Assembly: GCA_021732605.1 (NCBI GenBank)
Contig: JAKFUS010000039.1
Span: 1 to 52,803 of the forward strand
Direction: 5' to 3'
Length of the DNA: 52,803 nt
Source of the DNA: Betaproteobacteria bacterium
Lineage (GTDB): Bacteria > Pseudomonadota > Gammaproteobacteria > Burkholderiales > SG8-41
Shown: positions 1-7,719 of the stretch, piece by piece
Position numbering within the stretch: the first letter of the stretch is position 1
How the letters are laid out: every line of letters begins with the position of its first letter
The notes under the pieces: model-generated
Told to the model about the DNA's origin: nothing
The model's input: the letters and a program-made list of their open reading frames with translations, nothing else
Databases searched by the model: none
Position numbers and translations under genes: made by a program

Positions 1-49
1 GCACACGAGTATTGAGCATAGTCGAGATTGGTGCAGACGACTCCTGATA

Positions 50-1120
50 TTGGGCTGTCAGGAGCCGTATGCACACCAGGCGTTACATCCAGTCAGATGG
101 TGCGGTCGTCTTCTGAAAACGACAATAATTGCCAAGTTCCTTTTGCACCTCAAGTCCACTGCGGAAAACAAGGTGCAACGCGAGTTCAATAGGGTCGTAT
201 TGGGCCGCCCGGTTCGTTTCGTCGATCACGACGATCAAAAGGACAGTTATGCGCAGAATCAGCTTGAATCGATCGCAAAAGCCTGTGGGTTTGAATCAGT
301 CCGATTTCAATATGAACCCATTGCAGCTGCGCTCGATTATGAGTCGAGAGTTACTCGCGAGGAGCTTGCCCTGATTGCCGATATAGGTGGTGGCACCTCG
401 GACTTTTCAATTATCAAGGTCTCTCCGGAAAGTCACGGCAAGGCAAATAGATTGGGCGATATTTTGGCCAATGCGGGTGTCCATGTTGGCGGTACCGATT
501 TCGACCAAAAATTAAGCCTCTCGCAGATCATGCCCCATCTGGGCTATAGGACTCATCAGCGCGAGCGTCCCAGTTTAGAGCTCCCATCGGCCTTATATTT
601 CGATCTTGCTACTTGGCACAGTATTTTCCTGCTTTACGGGAAAAAGACCGCAATTTTATTGAGGGATATGCAGGTTATCGCCGCACGACCGGAGCTCATA
701 CATCGACTATCGCGCGTAATTCGTGAGCAGACTGGCTACCAGCTTGCCGGCGACGTCGAGAAAGCCAAAATTGTACTTTCGGATCAAGATAAAGCGAAAT
801 TTGCCTTTCCGTACATCGACGAGGAATTGCTTGTCTCGTTCGACAGGAATGAGTTTAATAGGTCGACATCAGAATTGAGAGCGTCGATCTTTGGGAGCAT
901 AAAGGAATGCATAGCAATGGCCGGAGTTAGTCCTGATGACATCGACACTCTTTTCATGACGGGGGGGACATCAGGAATTCCGGCCGTTCAACATACTTGC
1001 GTCGCCGCCGTACCGAACGCAGCGCTCGTAGAAGGCGATCGATTTGGAAGCGTCGGGATTGGCCTCACCATTGAGGCATTGATTAGGTCAGAAAATGATT
1101 TTGCGTCTGGACAACAGTAA
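50..1120 (+). CDS. Hsp70-like (YegD-type) protein, N-terminally truncated
   Basis: The protein matches the second part of YegD-like Hsp70 chaperone relatives. Visible landmarks are VVLGRPV, FQYEPIAAALDYE, the phosphate-2 loop DIGGGTSDFS, GGTDFD and the adenosine-motif region FMTGGTSGIP, followed by a C-terminal GDRFGSVGIGL. Family members are about 420-450 residues and begin with a phosphate-1 loop (DFGTSNS-like); this motif is absent here. The frame stays open to the left edge, but residues encoded before about position 125 do not look like the family, and the listed start is a TTG without a convincing ribosome site. The sequence GRLLKT directly before IIAKFLLHLK looks as if an internal segment was lost. 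Without the first ATP loop the product should not bind ATP normally. Most likely a degraded gene; a gene starting outside the window is the alternative. Confidence 0.6.
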   Translation: MGCQEPYAHQALHPVRWCGRLLKTTIIAKFLLHLKSTAENKVQREFNRVVLGRPVRFVDHDDQKDSYAQNQLESIAKACGFESVRFQYEPIAAALDYESRVTREELALIADIGGGTSDFSIIKVSPESHGKANRLGDILANAGVHVGGTDFDQKLSLSQIMPHLGYRTHQRERPSLELPSALYFDLATWHSIFLLYGKKTAILLRDMQVIAARPELIHRLSRVIREQTGYQLAGDVEKAKIVLSDQDKAKFAFPYIDEELLVSFDRNEFNRSTSELRASIFGSIKECIAMAGVSPDDIDTLFMTGGTSGIPAVQHTCVAAVPNAALVEGDRFGSVGIGLTIEALIRSENDFASGQQ

Positions 1121-1494
1121 TTTCTAGGCGCTTCATTTGGCCAGCGTTTCCCTTTCCTAATTTAGCAGGTCACACTCGCTTAGAATTTTGCGCGTTCGTG
1201 TTTTTGGTTTGACCTGCCCCTGACCTGCCCCCAAGAATTAGCTGCGGGCTGGCGTAGGGTCCGGGGTTAAATGCAAACTCGGCTGGACTGTGCCCACTGA
1301 CCAGCACACACACAGACCTGCCCTCGTAGCGGTTTTTTTGTTTGTGCCGGCCATGTTCACTTCGGGTCGATAGCAGTCATTCAAGACAAACGATTAACCT
1401 CGCGCCAGTGCCCAGATATGCCCTGCGTGGGCAGCCAATTCAGCAAAGAACCGGGCGCTGGCGCCAGCTTTTTCGCCAAAAATAAAGCGCAAGT
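1121..1494. other. Gene-free stretch with TGACCTGCCCC repeats, possible IS remnant
   Basis: No coding frame is supported in these ~370 bp. TGACCTGCCCC occurs twice in immediate tandem (1210-1220 and 1221-1231), a related GACCTGCCC lies near 1314, and the reverse complement TGACCTGCT lies near 1164-1172. The second copy continues as CCCAAGAATTAG, which resembles the termini of some IS3-family elements, but no transposase and no second end is present. A perfect 12-bp palindrome (GCTGGCGCCAGC, 1457-1468) followed by five T lies just downstream of the hydrolase gene on the other strand. Interpretation as an element scar is an inference. Confidence 0.3.
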
Positions 1495-2292
1495 TTATTT
1501 GTTCTTCCTCAGCCACTGGATCAGCATCGCATTAAACGCATCAGGCTGCTCCATATTGGGCAGATGACGCGCGCCAACAAACTCGCCATAAGTGCCATTG
1601 CCGAACAGGCTGGCAATATGCCTGACCTCTTCCGGTGATCCCGCCGGATCGTCAGTGCCGCAGATCACCAGCGTCGGTGTCTTCACCGACGGCAGCTGCT
1701 TGATGAAATTGAAATTTCCGATCGCCTGCGCGCAACCGATGTAACCGGCAGGCGTACAGCCCGCAATCGTGTCGCGGATCTGCTGCCAGCGCGACGGATG
1801 CGCCTTCTTGTATTCCGCCGTGAGCCAGCGCGCCATGGTCGCATCGGCAATCGGCTCGAGAGAATTCGCCTTCAGTATCGCCTCGATGCGCGGGCCCCAG
1901 CGCGAGGCCGCGTCTGCAGGTGAAGCGGCCTGGGTGTCGCACAACATCAGGGATTTGACACGCTCCGGATAACGGATGCCCAGCGACTGGCCGATCATGC
2001 CGCCGATCGAGAGCCCTACGAAATGGCATTGTTTTTCACCGATGGCGTCGAGCACGAGGATGACGTCATCCGCGAGCTGGTCGATGGTGTACGGTCCGGG
2101 CGGCGCGCCGCTGCCGCCATGGCCGCGCAGGTCCATGCGCAGCGCGCGATAACCGGCGGCGACCAAGGCGGGCACCTGCTCCGCCCACATGCCGAGATCG
2201 GCGGCGAGCGAGTGCGAAAAGACCACGACCTGTCCGTTTTCCGGACCGACGATGTCATAAGCGATGTTGCGGCCAATCAGCGGCAGAAGCAT
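1495..2292 (-). CDS. Alpha/beta hydrolase, 3-oxoadipate enol-lactonase-like
   Basis: A 265-residue cytoplasmic alpha/beta-hydrolase-fold enzyme of the PcaD-like group, which opens enol-lactones or cleaves related esters. The oxyanion-hole segment FSHSLA (25-30), the RGHGGSG loop (56-62), the nucleophile elbow GLSIGG with Ser95, the acid at GTDDP (Asp214 or Asp215) and the base at ARHLPN (His243) are all in place, so the enzyme should be active. The ATG start lies right before the first beta strand. It is transcribed away from the dehydrogenase-fold gene at 2433, sharing a 140-bp control region with two repeated near-palindromes. No other beta-ketoadipate genes are close by, so the true substrate is more likely linked to the neighbouring amidohydrolase and receptor genes than to protocatechuate breakdown. 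Confidence 0.85.
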   Translation of the reverse strand: MLLPLIGRNIAYDIVGPENGQVVVFSHSLAADLGMWAEQVPALVAAGYRALRMDLRGHGGSGAPPGPYTIDQLADDVILVLDAIGEKQCHFVGLSIGGMIGQSLGIRYPERVKSLMLCDTQAASPADAASRWGPRIEAILKANSLEPIADATMARWLTAEYKKAHPSRWQQIRDTIAGCTPAGYIGCAQAIGNFNFIKQLPSVKTPTLVICGTDDPAGSPEEVRHIASLFGNGTYGEFVGARHLPNMEQPDAFNAMLIQWLRKNK

Positions 2293-2337
2293 GACTTGTA
2301 TTCCCGTGTGAATTTCAAATGACGTTCAAAGGCATGA

Positions 2338-2363
2338 GGTACATACACCAAGGTTTATATACC
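2338..2363. promoter_or_regulatory. Two adjacent near-palindromes, GGTNNATANACC, candidate operator
   Basis: In the divergent region between the hydrolase (minus) and the SDR-fold gene (plus), the 12-mers GGTACATACACC (2338-2349) and GGTTTATATACC (2352-2363) lie 2 bp apart. Both fit GGTNNATANACC and are close to dyad-symmetric. Their position suits a dimeric repressor or activator controlling both genes. The cognate regulator is unknown; the LysR gene at 5114 is a candidate only by proximity. Confidence 0.35.
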
Positions 2364-2432
2364 CGGTGATTCTTATTTATTTTGCCATGGGCGATAATAA
2401 CAAGATTGAAAAACGCAATCAGGGAGAGCAAC

Positions 2433-3224
2433 TTGGATCTGGAACTGCGCGGCAAAAAAGTATTGATCACCGGTGCATCCAAAGGCCTCGGGCTGGCCTG
2501 TGCCCACGGTTTTGCATCGGAAGGCGCGATTGTGCATATCGCCGCGCGCAATGAATCGGCGCTCAAAAGCGCCGTGGCCGACATCGAAAAACAATACAAG
2601 ACCAAGGCCTACGCGCATGCGGTTGATCTGAGCAAAACCGAAAACGCCGTGGCGCTGGGCAAGGCCTGTGCCGATGTCGACATCCTGGTCAACAATGCCG
2701 GCGCGATCCCTGGCGGCAGCCTGCTCGAAATCAGCGATGAACGCTGGCGCCAGGCCTGGGATCTGAAAGTCTTCGGCTTCATCAACCTGACGCGCGAGAT
2801 TTACAAAAACATGCTCACACGCAAGTCCGGCGTCATCGTCAACATCATCGGTGTCGCGGGCGAACGCCATCGCCCCAACTACATCACGGGCACCACCGGC
2901 AATGCCGGGCTGATGGCCTTTACCCGTGCACTGGGTTCGGAGAGTGTTGATCACGGCATCCGTGTGGTCGGCATCAATCCGGGGCGCATCGAAACCGAAC
3001 GCCAGATCGGCCACTTCAAGGAACAGGCCTTGCAGCAATTCGGTGATGAGTCGCGCTGGCCCGAGTTGCAGGCCAAGGTGATTGTTTCACTGCCCTTCGG
3101 CCGCGCCGGCAAACCCTCCGAAGTGTCGGACCTGGCGACCTTCCTCGCCTCGGCACGCGCCTCCTACATCAGCGGTACCATCGTCACCATCGACGCCGGC
3201 AGTTCACTGCGCACTCGCGTCTGA
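2433..3224 (+). CDS. Short-chain dehydrogenase/reductase-fold protein with replaced catalytic residues
   Basis: A 263-residue Rossmann-fold protein of the SDR superfamily. The dinucleotide-binding motif TGASKGLG and the NNAG motif are present near residues 12 and 88 from the start chosen here. I chose the TTG at 2433 because AGGGAGAG stands about 5 bases upstream and the product then begins MDLELRGKKVLITG as usual for the family; an ATG at 2382 would add 17 unlikely residues. Odd point: the active-site Ser is replaced in NIIGVAG, and in the helix that normally carries YxxxK the sequence reads GTTGN, so Tyr and Lys become Gly and Asn. It may therefore be a non-redox relative or use other residues. 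Its stop codon abuts that of the convergent amidohydrolase with no spacer. Confidence 0.85.
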   Translation: MDLELRGKKVLITGASKGLGLACAHGFASEGAIVHIAARNESALKSAVADIEKQYKTKAYAHAVDLSKTENAVALGKACADVDILVNNAGAIPGGSLLEISDERWRQAWDLKVFGFINLTREIYKNMLTRKSGVIVNIIGVAGERHRPNYITGTTGNAGLMAFTRALGSESVDHGIRVVGINPGRIETERQIGHFKEQALQQFGDESRWPELQAKVIVSLPFGRAGKPSEVSDLATFLASARASYISGTIVTIDAGSSLRTRV

Positions 3225-4055
3225 TTACGATGGTGCTGGCCAGTCCAGCCATTCACACAAGGCGCGGCCCATGATCAATTCCAGATCAGCGGCCGTCAGC
3301 CAGTGCATTTCCTCGGTGAACATCGTCACGCACTGACGATAAGTGCATTTCAGTCGTGTCAGATCACTGCCCCAGAACATGCGTGCGGGGCCGAAGGCGT
3401 CATAAACCCGTTTCACCGGATCATGCACATTGCGGTACGGATAAGGCGCCGTGCTGTACCCCGGCAACGCGCTGACCTTCACTGCAACATTCGGCCGTTT
3501 TGCAATCGCCAGCAGCAGGTCGAGATCGCGGAAAGCCGCGTCATCCTTGATGCCGCCAGCCAGCGCCATGTGGTCGAGGATGATGCGCAGCCGCGGATGG
3601 CATTCGGCCACCGCATTGACCAGCTTGACCGCCGGGTGGTCCACACCGACATACAGCGCAATGCCCGCCGCTTCGGCCTCTGTCCACACCCAGCCCATAT
3701 GCTCCGGGTTCGACAACTTCTCCATGTTTTTTTTGAAATTGAAACGCAGGCCCAACATGCCCGGTTGCTTGCGCCAGTCTGCAAGCGTGCCACGGGGATA
3801 AGTGGCAGGATTGATCTTGCCCATCACTGCGAACTTGTCCGGATGCGATTGCGCCGCATCCAGTGCAAGGTCATTACGCGTGCGATCGAGGCTCGGCGGC
3901 ACGATCACCACCCGGTCCACGCCAGCCGCCTTCATCTCCGGCAACAGTTCGTTCACCCCGAAGGGCTCCGGTCGATGCGGCTTGGCATTCTCCGTCCATG
4001 GCCGCTCCGGCGTATTGGCGGCCCAGATATGCACCTGCGAATCAACGATCAACAT
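3225..4055 (-). CDS. Amidohydrolase family protein (TIM-barrel, COG3618-like)
   Basis: A 276-residue TIM-barrel hydrolase of the amidohydrolase-2 group that includes lactonases such as 2-pyrone-4,6-dicarboxylate hydrolase and rhamnono-lactonase. The first strand reads VDSQVHIW: Asp5 and His9 are present, but the first His of the usual HxH is Gln7. LDHMALAGG (His162) and FWGSDLTR (Asp231) are in place. Loss of a metal ligand fits the metal-independent members of this group, which is an inference. The gene starts 13 bp downstream of the stop of the Bug receptor gene and is probably cotranscribed with it and with the LysR gene. The product probably opens a lactone or a related ring made from the imported acid; the substrate cannot be read from the sequence. 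Confidence 0.85.
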   Translation of the reverse strand: MLIVDSQVHIWAANTPERPWTENAKPHRPEPFGVNELLPEMKAAGVDRVVIVPPSLDRTRNDLALDAAQSHPDKFAVMGKINPATYPRGTLADWRKQPGMLGLRFNFKKNMEKLSNPEHMGWVWTEAEAAGIALYVGVDHPAVKLVNAVAECHPRLRIILDHMALAGGIKDDAAFRDLDLLLAIAKRPNVAVKVSALPGYSTAPYPYRNVHDPVKRVYDAFGPARMFWGSDLTRLKCTYRQCVTMFTEEMHWLTAADLELIMGRALCEWLDWPAPS

Positions 4056-4068
4056 GGCTGCATCCGAC

Positions 4069-5055
4069 TTAATTCGCGGTAATGCCCTGCTCCCGGATCA
4101 CACGACCCCACTTTTCATGTTCAGCTTTGATGTGGGCGCCAAAGGCTTCGGGGCTGCTGGTCCAGACATCCCCCTGGGCCAGCATCGCCTCCACAACTTC
4201 CGGCCGGCTGAGAACCTGCACGATTTCCTTGTTGAGCCGCGCAATGAGCGCCGGCGGCGTTTTTGCCGCAACCACAAAACCGTACCAGCTTTTGGCCTCG
4301 TAACCCGGAACGCCGGCTTCAGAAATCGTCGGCAGTTGCGGAAATATTTTTGACCGGGTCCCGGTACCCATCGCAAGCGCGCGCAAGCGTCCGGCGCTGA
4401 TGCTGGCCGACACACTGGCGGGGGATGCAAACGCAAGCTGCACTTCTCCGGACATCAGATTGACGATCGCATGGCCATTGCCCTTGTATGGCACGTGCAG
4501 CAGCTTGATTTTAGCCAGCGACTGCAGCAAGCCCGAAGCCAGATGCCCGGATCCGCCCACCCCCGAAGAGCCGTAGGCCAGCTCCCCCGGTTTGGCCCGG
4601 GCCAGAGCCAGCAATTCCTTCAGCGATTTCGCCGGCACTGAAGGATGCACCACGAGCACGCTGCCGCTGGTGACTGCGGACGTCACCGGCGCGAGATCCA
4701 GCAAGGGGTCGTAGGTCATGTTTTTGGTGAAAAAAGGATTGACCGCAAGATTACCCACGGCACCGAGCATCATCGTGTAACCGTCGGGCGGCGATTTGGC
4801 GGTGAGTTCACCGGCAACCGAGCCGTTGGCACCGGCGCGATTGTCGACCATCACGTTCTGCCCCACAGCCTCACTCAAGCGGCCCGCAACAATGCGCGCA
4901 ACCGTATCGATCCCGCCACCGGGCGATTGCGATGCAATCAGGCGGATCGGTTTTGACGGGTACGCCGGCTGCTGTGCAAGCGCATACGGCGTCACGGCCA
5001 GCAAGCTTGCTGCAGCGACGGCATTCCAAACTGTTTTTTTAATCATGCTTGTCAT
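4069..5055 (-). CDS. Bug/TctC-family periplasmic solute receptor
   Basis: A 328-residue periplasmic binding protein of the Bug (Bordetella uptake gene)/TctC family, which delivers carboxylated solutes to tripartite tricarboxylate transporters. It has a Sec signal peptide ending in ALAQQ, then the family pattern YPSKPIRLI, PGGGIDTVAR, VDNRAGANG, DGYTMM, HVPYKG and W-YGFV-A. The start at 5055 (MTSMIKK) is preceded by GGAGGAG at 5061-5067; a TTG 15 bases upstream is less likely. It sits between the LysR gene and the amidohydrolase on the same strand. No TctA or TctB membrane subunits are in the window, so it is an orphan receptor, which is common in Burkholderiales where such receptors number in the dozens. 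Confidence 0.93.
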   Translation of the reverse strand: MTSMIKKTVWNAVAAASLLAVTPYALAQQPAYPSKPIRLIASQSPGGGIDTVARIVAGRLSEAVGQNVMVDNRAGANGSVAGELTAKSPPDGYTMMLGAVGNLAVNPFFTKNMTYDPLLDLAPVTSAVTSGSVLVVHPSVPAKSLKELLALARAKPGELAYGSSGVGGSGHLASGLLQSLAKIKLLHVPYKGNGHAIVNLMSGEVQLAFASPASVSASISAGRLRALAMGTGTRSKIFPQLPTISEAGVPGYEAKSWYGFVVAAKTPPALIARLNKEIVQVLSRPEVVEAMLAQGDVWTSSPEAFGAHIKAEHEKWGRVIREQGITAN

Positions 5056-5113
5056 TCTGACTCCTCCCAAACGGATTCAAGAAAACTGCCAAAACCTTAT
5101 AACACCTCCAACC

Positions 5114-6037
5114 TCAGCCGCGAACACGCCCTTCCCTGCGTGGACTGGCCCAGCGTTTTTTAAGCATGGCCAGGAATTCCTGTGCTGCGGGCGACAAGGT
5201 CACGCCGCGGCGACGGATCACCACCACCGTGCGTGACAGTTTCGGCTCGACCAGCGGCCGGCTGACCAGCCGTGTATCACGCCGCCCCGACAACGCGAGC
5301 ATCGGCACCGCGATCACACCGATACCGGCCTCGACCAGACCCAGCCCGGTCCAGAACGAATGCTGCACTTCGTAAGTCCAGCGCTGCCGCGGCAGGGTGC
5401 CGGCGGGCAGTCCGAAATCGAGCAAGGCGCGGTTGCCGCTCAGCCGCCCGACGGTAATGACACGATGCTGTGCGAGGTCCGCCCACTTCACGCTGCGGCG
5501 TTTCGCCAGCGGATGGCCCTTGCGGCAGGCCAGCACGAAGGGGTCGTCGAACAGGGCTTCGGTTTCGATGTCGGCTTCATCAGCACCGGACAGCGTCAGG
5601 CCAAACTCGGCCTCACCGCGCAACACCGCCTGCAGCACTTCGTTGGCATGTACGTCTAGGATGCGGATGCGGTTGTCCGGATGTTTGGCACTGTAATCCT
5701 TGATCACCGGCGGCAGGATATAGAGCGCAGCCGTCGGCACGCAGCCCAGCACCACCTGCCCCGAGCCGTGTTTGGCCATGTCACGCAGGCCGGTAATCGA
5801 GGTTTCCAGTTCCTCGATCAAGCGCCGCGCCTGCGGCAGGAAGTCGCGCCCAACTGCGGTCAGCCGCACCCGGCGCGTGGTGCGGTCGAGCAGGCGCACG
5901 CCGAGATCCGCCTCCAGTTTGCTGATGCGCCGCGACAAAGCGGACTGCGACAAAAACAGCGCCACGGCGGCCTTCTGGAAGGTGCCGAGTTCCGCAATGC
6001 GGGCAAAGGCCTGAAGGCCGTGGACATCAAGATTCAT
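5114..6037 (-). CDS. LysR-family transcriptional regulator
   Basis: A 307-residue LysR-type regulator with an N-terminal winged helix-turn-helix (about residues 4-63; FQKAAVALFLSQSALSRR is the recognition core) and a C-terminal effector-binding domain of the periplasmic-binding-protein fold. It is divergent from the TcuA-like flavoprotein gene, the usual position for a LysR regulator relative to its target, and a palindromic site (6077-6090) lies between them. Downstream on its own strand come the Bug receptor and the amidohydrolase, so it may control both directions. The effector is probably the carboxylate handled by this cluster (inference). Confidence 0.93.
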   Translation of the reverse strand: MNLDVHGLQAFARIAELGTFQKAAVALFLSQSALSRRISKLEADLGVRLLDRTTRRVRLTAVGRDFLPQARRLIEELETSITGLRDMAKHGSGQVVLGCVPTAALYILPPVIKDYSAKHPDNRIRILDVHANEVLQAVLRGEAEFGLTLSGADEADIETEALFDDPFVLACRKGHPLAKRRSVKWADLAQHRVITVGRLSGNRALLDFGLPAGTLPRQRWTYEVQHSFWTGLGLVEAGIGVIAVPMLALSGRRDTRLVSRPLVEPKLSRTVVVIRRRGVTLSPAAQEFLAMLKKRWASPRREGRVRG

Positions 6038-6076
6038 GGATGTCGGGGATTCTAGATTGATGCGCGATAGAGAACA

Positions 6077-6090
6077 ATTGTTGCAACAAT
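6077..6090. promoter_or_regulatory. Perfect 14-bp palindrome, candidate LysR operator
   Basis: ATTGTTGCAACAAT is a perfect dyad in the 147-bp region between the LysR gene and the flavoprotein gene, 40 bp from the LysR start codon. It does not strictly fit T-N11-A, but its place and symmetry make it the best candidate for LysR binding and autoregulation. Confidence 0.45.
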
Positions 6091-6132
6091 GTCATTTTAC
6101 TCAAGAGTGCACGGCGCGGATAATGCGGGCCT

Positions 6133-6169
6133 CCCTTATTTCCTTTATTTCCCTTATTTCCCGTTATTT
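6133..6169 (+). repeat. Four tandem 9-10-bp copies of CCCTTATTT
   Basis: The units CCCTTATTT, CCTTTATTT, CCCTTATTT and CCCGTTATTT follow each other without gaps directly before the ribosome site of the flavoprotein gene. The tract ends 15 bp before the ATG at 6185. It could arise by slippage and would vary the promoter-to-start distance; it may also be a pyrimidine-rich leader without function. Confidence 0.7.
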
Positions 6170-6184
6170 GAAAGGCAATACGCG

Positions 6185-7687
6185 ATGTCCTCCAATTCAT
6201 CAGCCAATCCGGAATTCGATGTAATCGTTGTCGGCAAGGGTAATGCCGCCCTGTGCGCCGCCCTGTCGGCCCATGATCAGGGGGCACGCGTGGTCGTGCT
6301 CGAAGCCGCCCATGAGGATGAATCCGGCGGCAACAGCCGCTTCGCCGGCGGCGTGATGCGTTTTGCCTACGAGACCGCGGAAGACCTGACGCGCATCACC
6401 GACATCACACCGGAAGAAATCGCCAACACCGATTTCGGCACCAACACCCGCGAGGAATTCCTCGACAAGATCCACCAGCTGACCAGCTACCGCACCGACC
6501 CCGATCTGTCGGAATACCTGGTCAACGAAAGCTTCAACACCATGGTGTGGCTGCGCGAAAAAGGTGTGCGCTTCGTGCCGAACTGGGGCCGCCAGTCGGC
6601 AATGGTCGACGGCAAACGCACGTTCTTCGGCAACATGCCGATCGAAGCCCACGGCGGCGGCGCCGGCCTGGTGCAATACCTCGACAAGGCTGTGAAAAAA
6701 GCCGGCATCCCGGTGATGTATGAAACCCGCGCCATCAATCTGCTCTACGATGGCGCCACGGTCAGCGGCGTGCGGGTGCGGCAAAAAGGCAAAGCCTTCG
6801 ACATGCCGGCAAAATCGGTGGTGCTCGCCTGCGGCGGCTTTGAAGCCAACCCAGAAATGCGTGCGCGTTATCTCGGGCCGGGCTGGGAACTGGCAAAGGT
6901 GCGCGGCTCGCGTTACAACGTCGGTGACGGCCTGAAAATGGCGCTCGACATCGGCGCCGCACCGTACGGCAACTGGTCCGGCTGCCACGCCACCGGCTGG
7001 GACCGTTACGCGCCGGAATTCGGTGACGTCAATGTCGGTGACCAGTTCCAGAAACACAGCTACATCTTCGGCCTGCTGATCAACGCCGAAGGCAAACGTT
7101 TTGTCGATGAAGGCCAGGACTTCCACTCCTTCACCTACGCCAAATACGGCGGCGAAGTACTGAAACAGCCGGGCCAGTTTGCATGGCAGGTGTTCGATGC
7201 CAAGGTCACCAAGCTGCTGCGTTCGGAGTACCGCATCAAGTTCGTGACCAAGGTCAGCGCCAACACGCTGGAAGAGCTCGCCACCAAGCTGGAGGGTGTG
7301 AATCCCGAGGGCTTCCTCAAAACCGCGCAAGACTACAACAATGCAGTGATGAAGGAGGTGCCCTTCAACCACGTGGTCAAGGACGGCAAGGGCACGACGG
7401 GCATCGAACCGCCGAAATCGAACTGGGCGCAGCCGCTCGACACTCCGCCCTACGATGCCTACGCCACCACCTGCGGCATCACCTTCACCTTTGGCGGATT
7501 ACGCGTGATCAAGGACAGCGGTCAGGTACTCGACACCAACCATCTGCCGATTCCGGGTCTGTATTGCGCCGGGGAAATGGTCGGCGGGCTGTTCTATTTC
7601 AACTACCCCAGCGGCACCGGACTGGTGTCGGGCGCGGTGTTCGGTAAACTGGCAGGCGCTTCGGCCGGGCAGAGCGCCAAGGCCTGA
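6185..7687 (+). CDS. FAD-dependent dehydrogenase, tricarballylate dehydrogenase-like (TcuA-like)
   Basis: A 500-residue flavoprotein of the fumarate reductase/succinate dehydrogenase group. The FAD-binding strand-loop VIVVGKGNAA (13-22), SGGNSRFAGGVMRF (47-60) and the C-terminal GLYCAGEMVGGLFYFNYPSG, close to the flavin, are typical of TcuA, which oxidises tricarballylate to cis-aconitate and passes electrons on through TcuB. No tcuB-like gene is adjacent, so the electron acceptor is unknown. I chose the ATG at 6185 because GAAAGG lies upstream and the Rossmann strand follows directly; the longer frame from 6089 would translate the repeat tract. It heads an operon with three MmgE/PrpD genes and a Bug receptor and is divergent from LysR. 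The substrate may be tricarballylate or a related acid (inference). Confidence 0.85.
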   Translation: MSSNSSANPEFDVIVVGKGNAALCAALSAHDQGARVVVLEAAHEDESGGNSRFAGGVMRFAYETAEDLTRITDITPEEIANTDFGTNTREEFLDKIHQLTSYRTDPDLSEYLVNESFNTMVWLREKGVRFVPNWGRQSAMVDGKRTFFGNMPIEAHGGGAGLVQYLDKAVKKAGIPVMYETRAINLLYDGATVSGVRVRQKGKAFDMPAKSVVLACGGFEANPEMRARYLGPGWELAKVRGSRYNVGDGLKMALDIGAAPYGNWSGCHATGWDRYAPEFGDVNVGDQFQKHSYIFGLLINAEGKRFVDEGQDFHSFTYAKYGGEVLKQPGQFAWQVFDAKVTKLLRSEYRIKFVTKVSANTLEELATKLEGVNPEGFLKTAQDYNNAVMKEVPFNHVVKDGKGTTGIEPPKSNWAQPLDTPPYDAYATTCGITFTFGGLRVIKDSGQVLDTNHLPIPGLYCAGEMVGGLFYFNYPSGTGLVSGAVFGKLAGASAGQSAKA

Positions 7688-7719
7688 TTACCCCTCCCCT
7701 GACTTGAACGGATCAGCGC

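Noticed and set aside
6200..7372. 390-codon frame antisense to the TcuA-like gene
   Set aside because: The opposite strand encodes a clear flavoprotein throughout; composition is His/Ala/Val-rich as usual for shadows.
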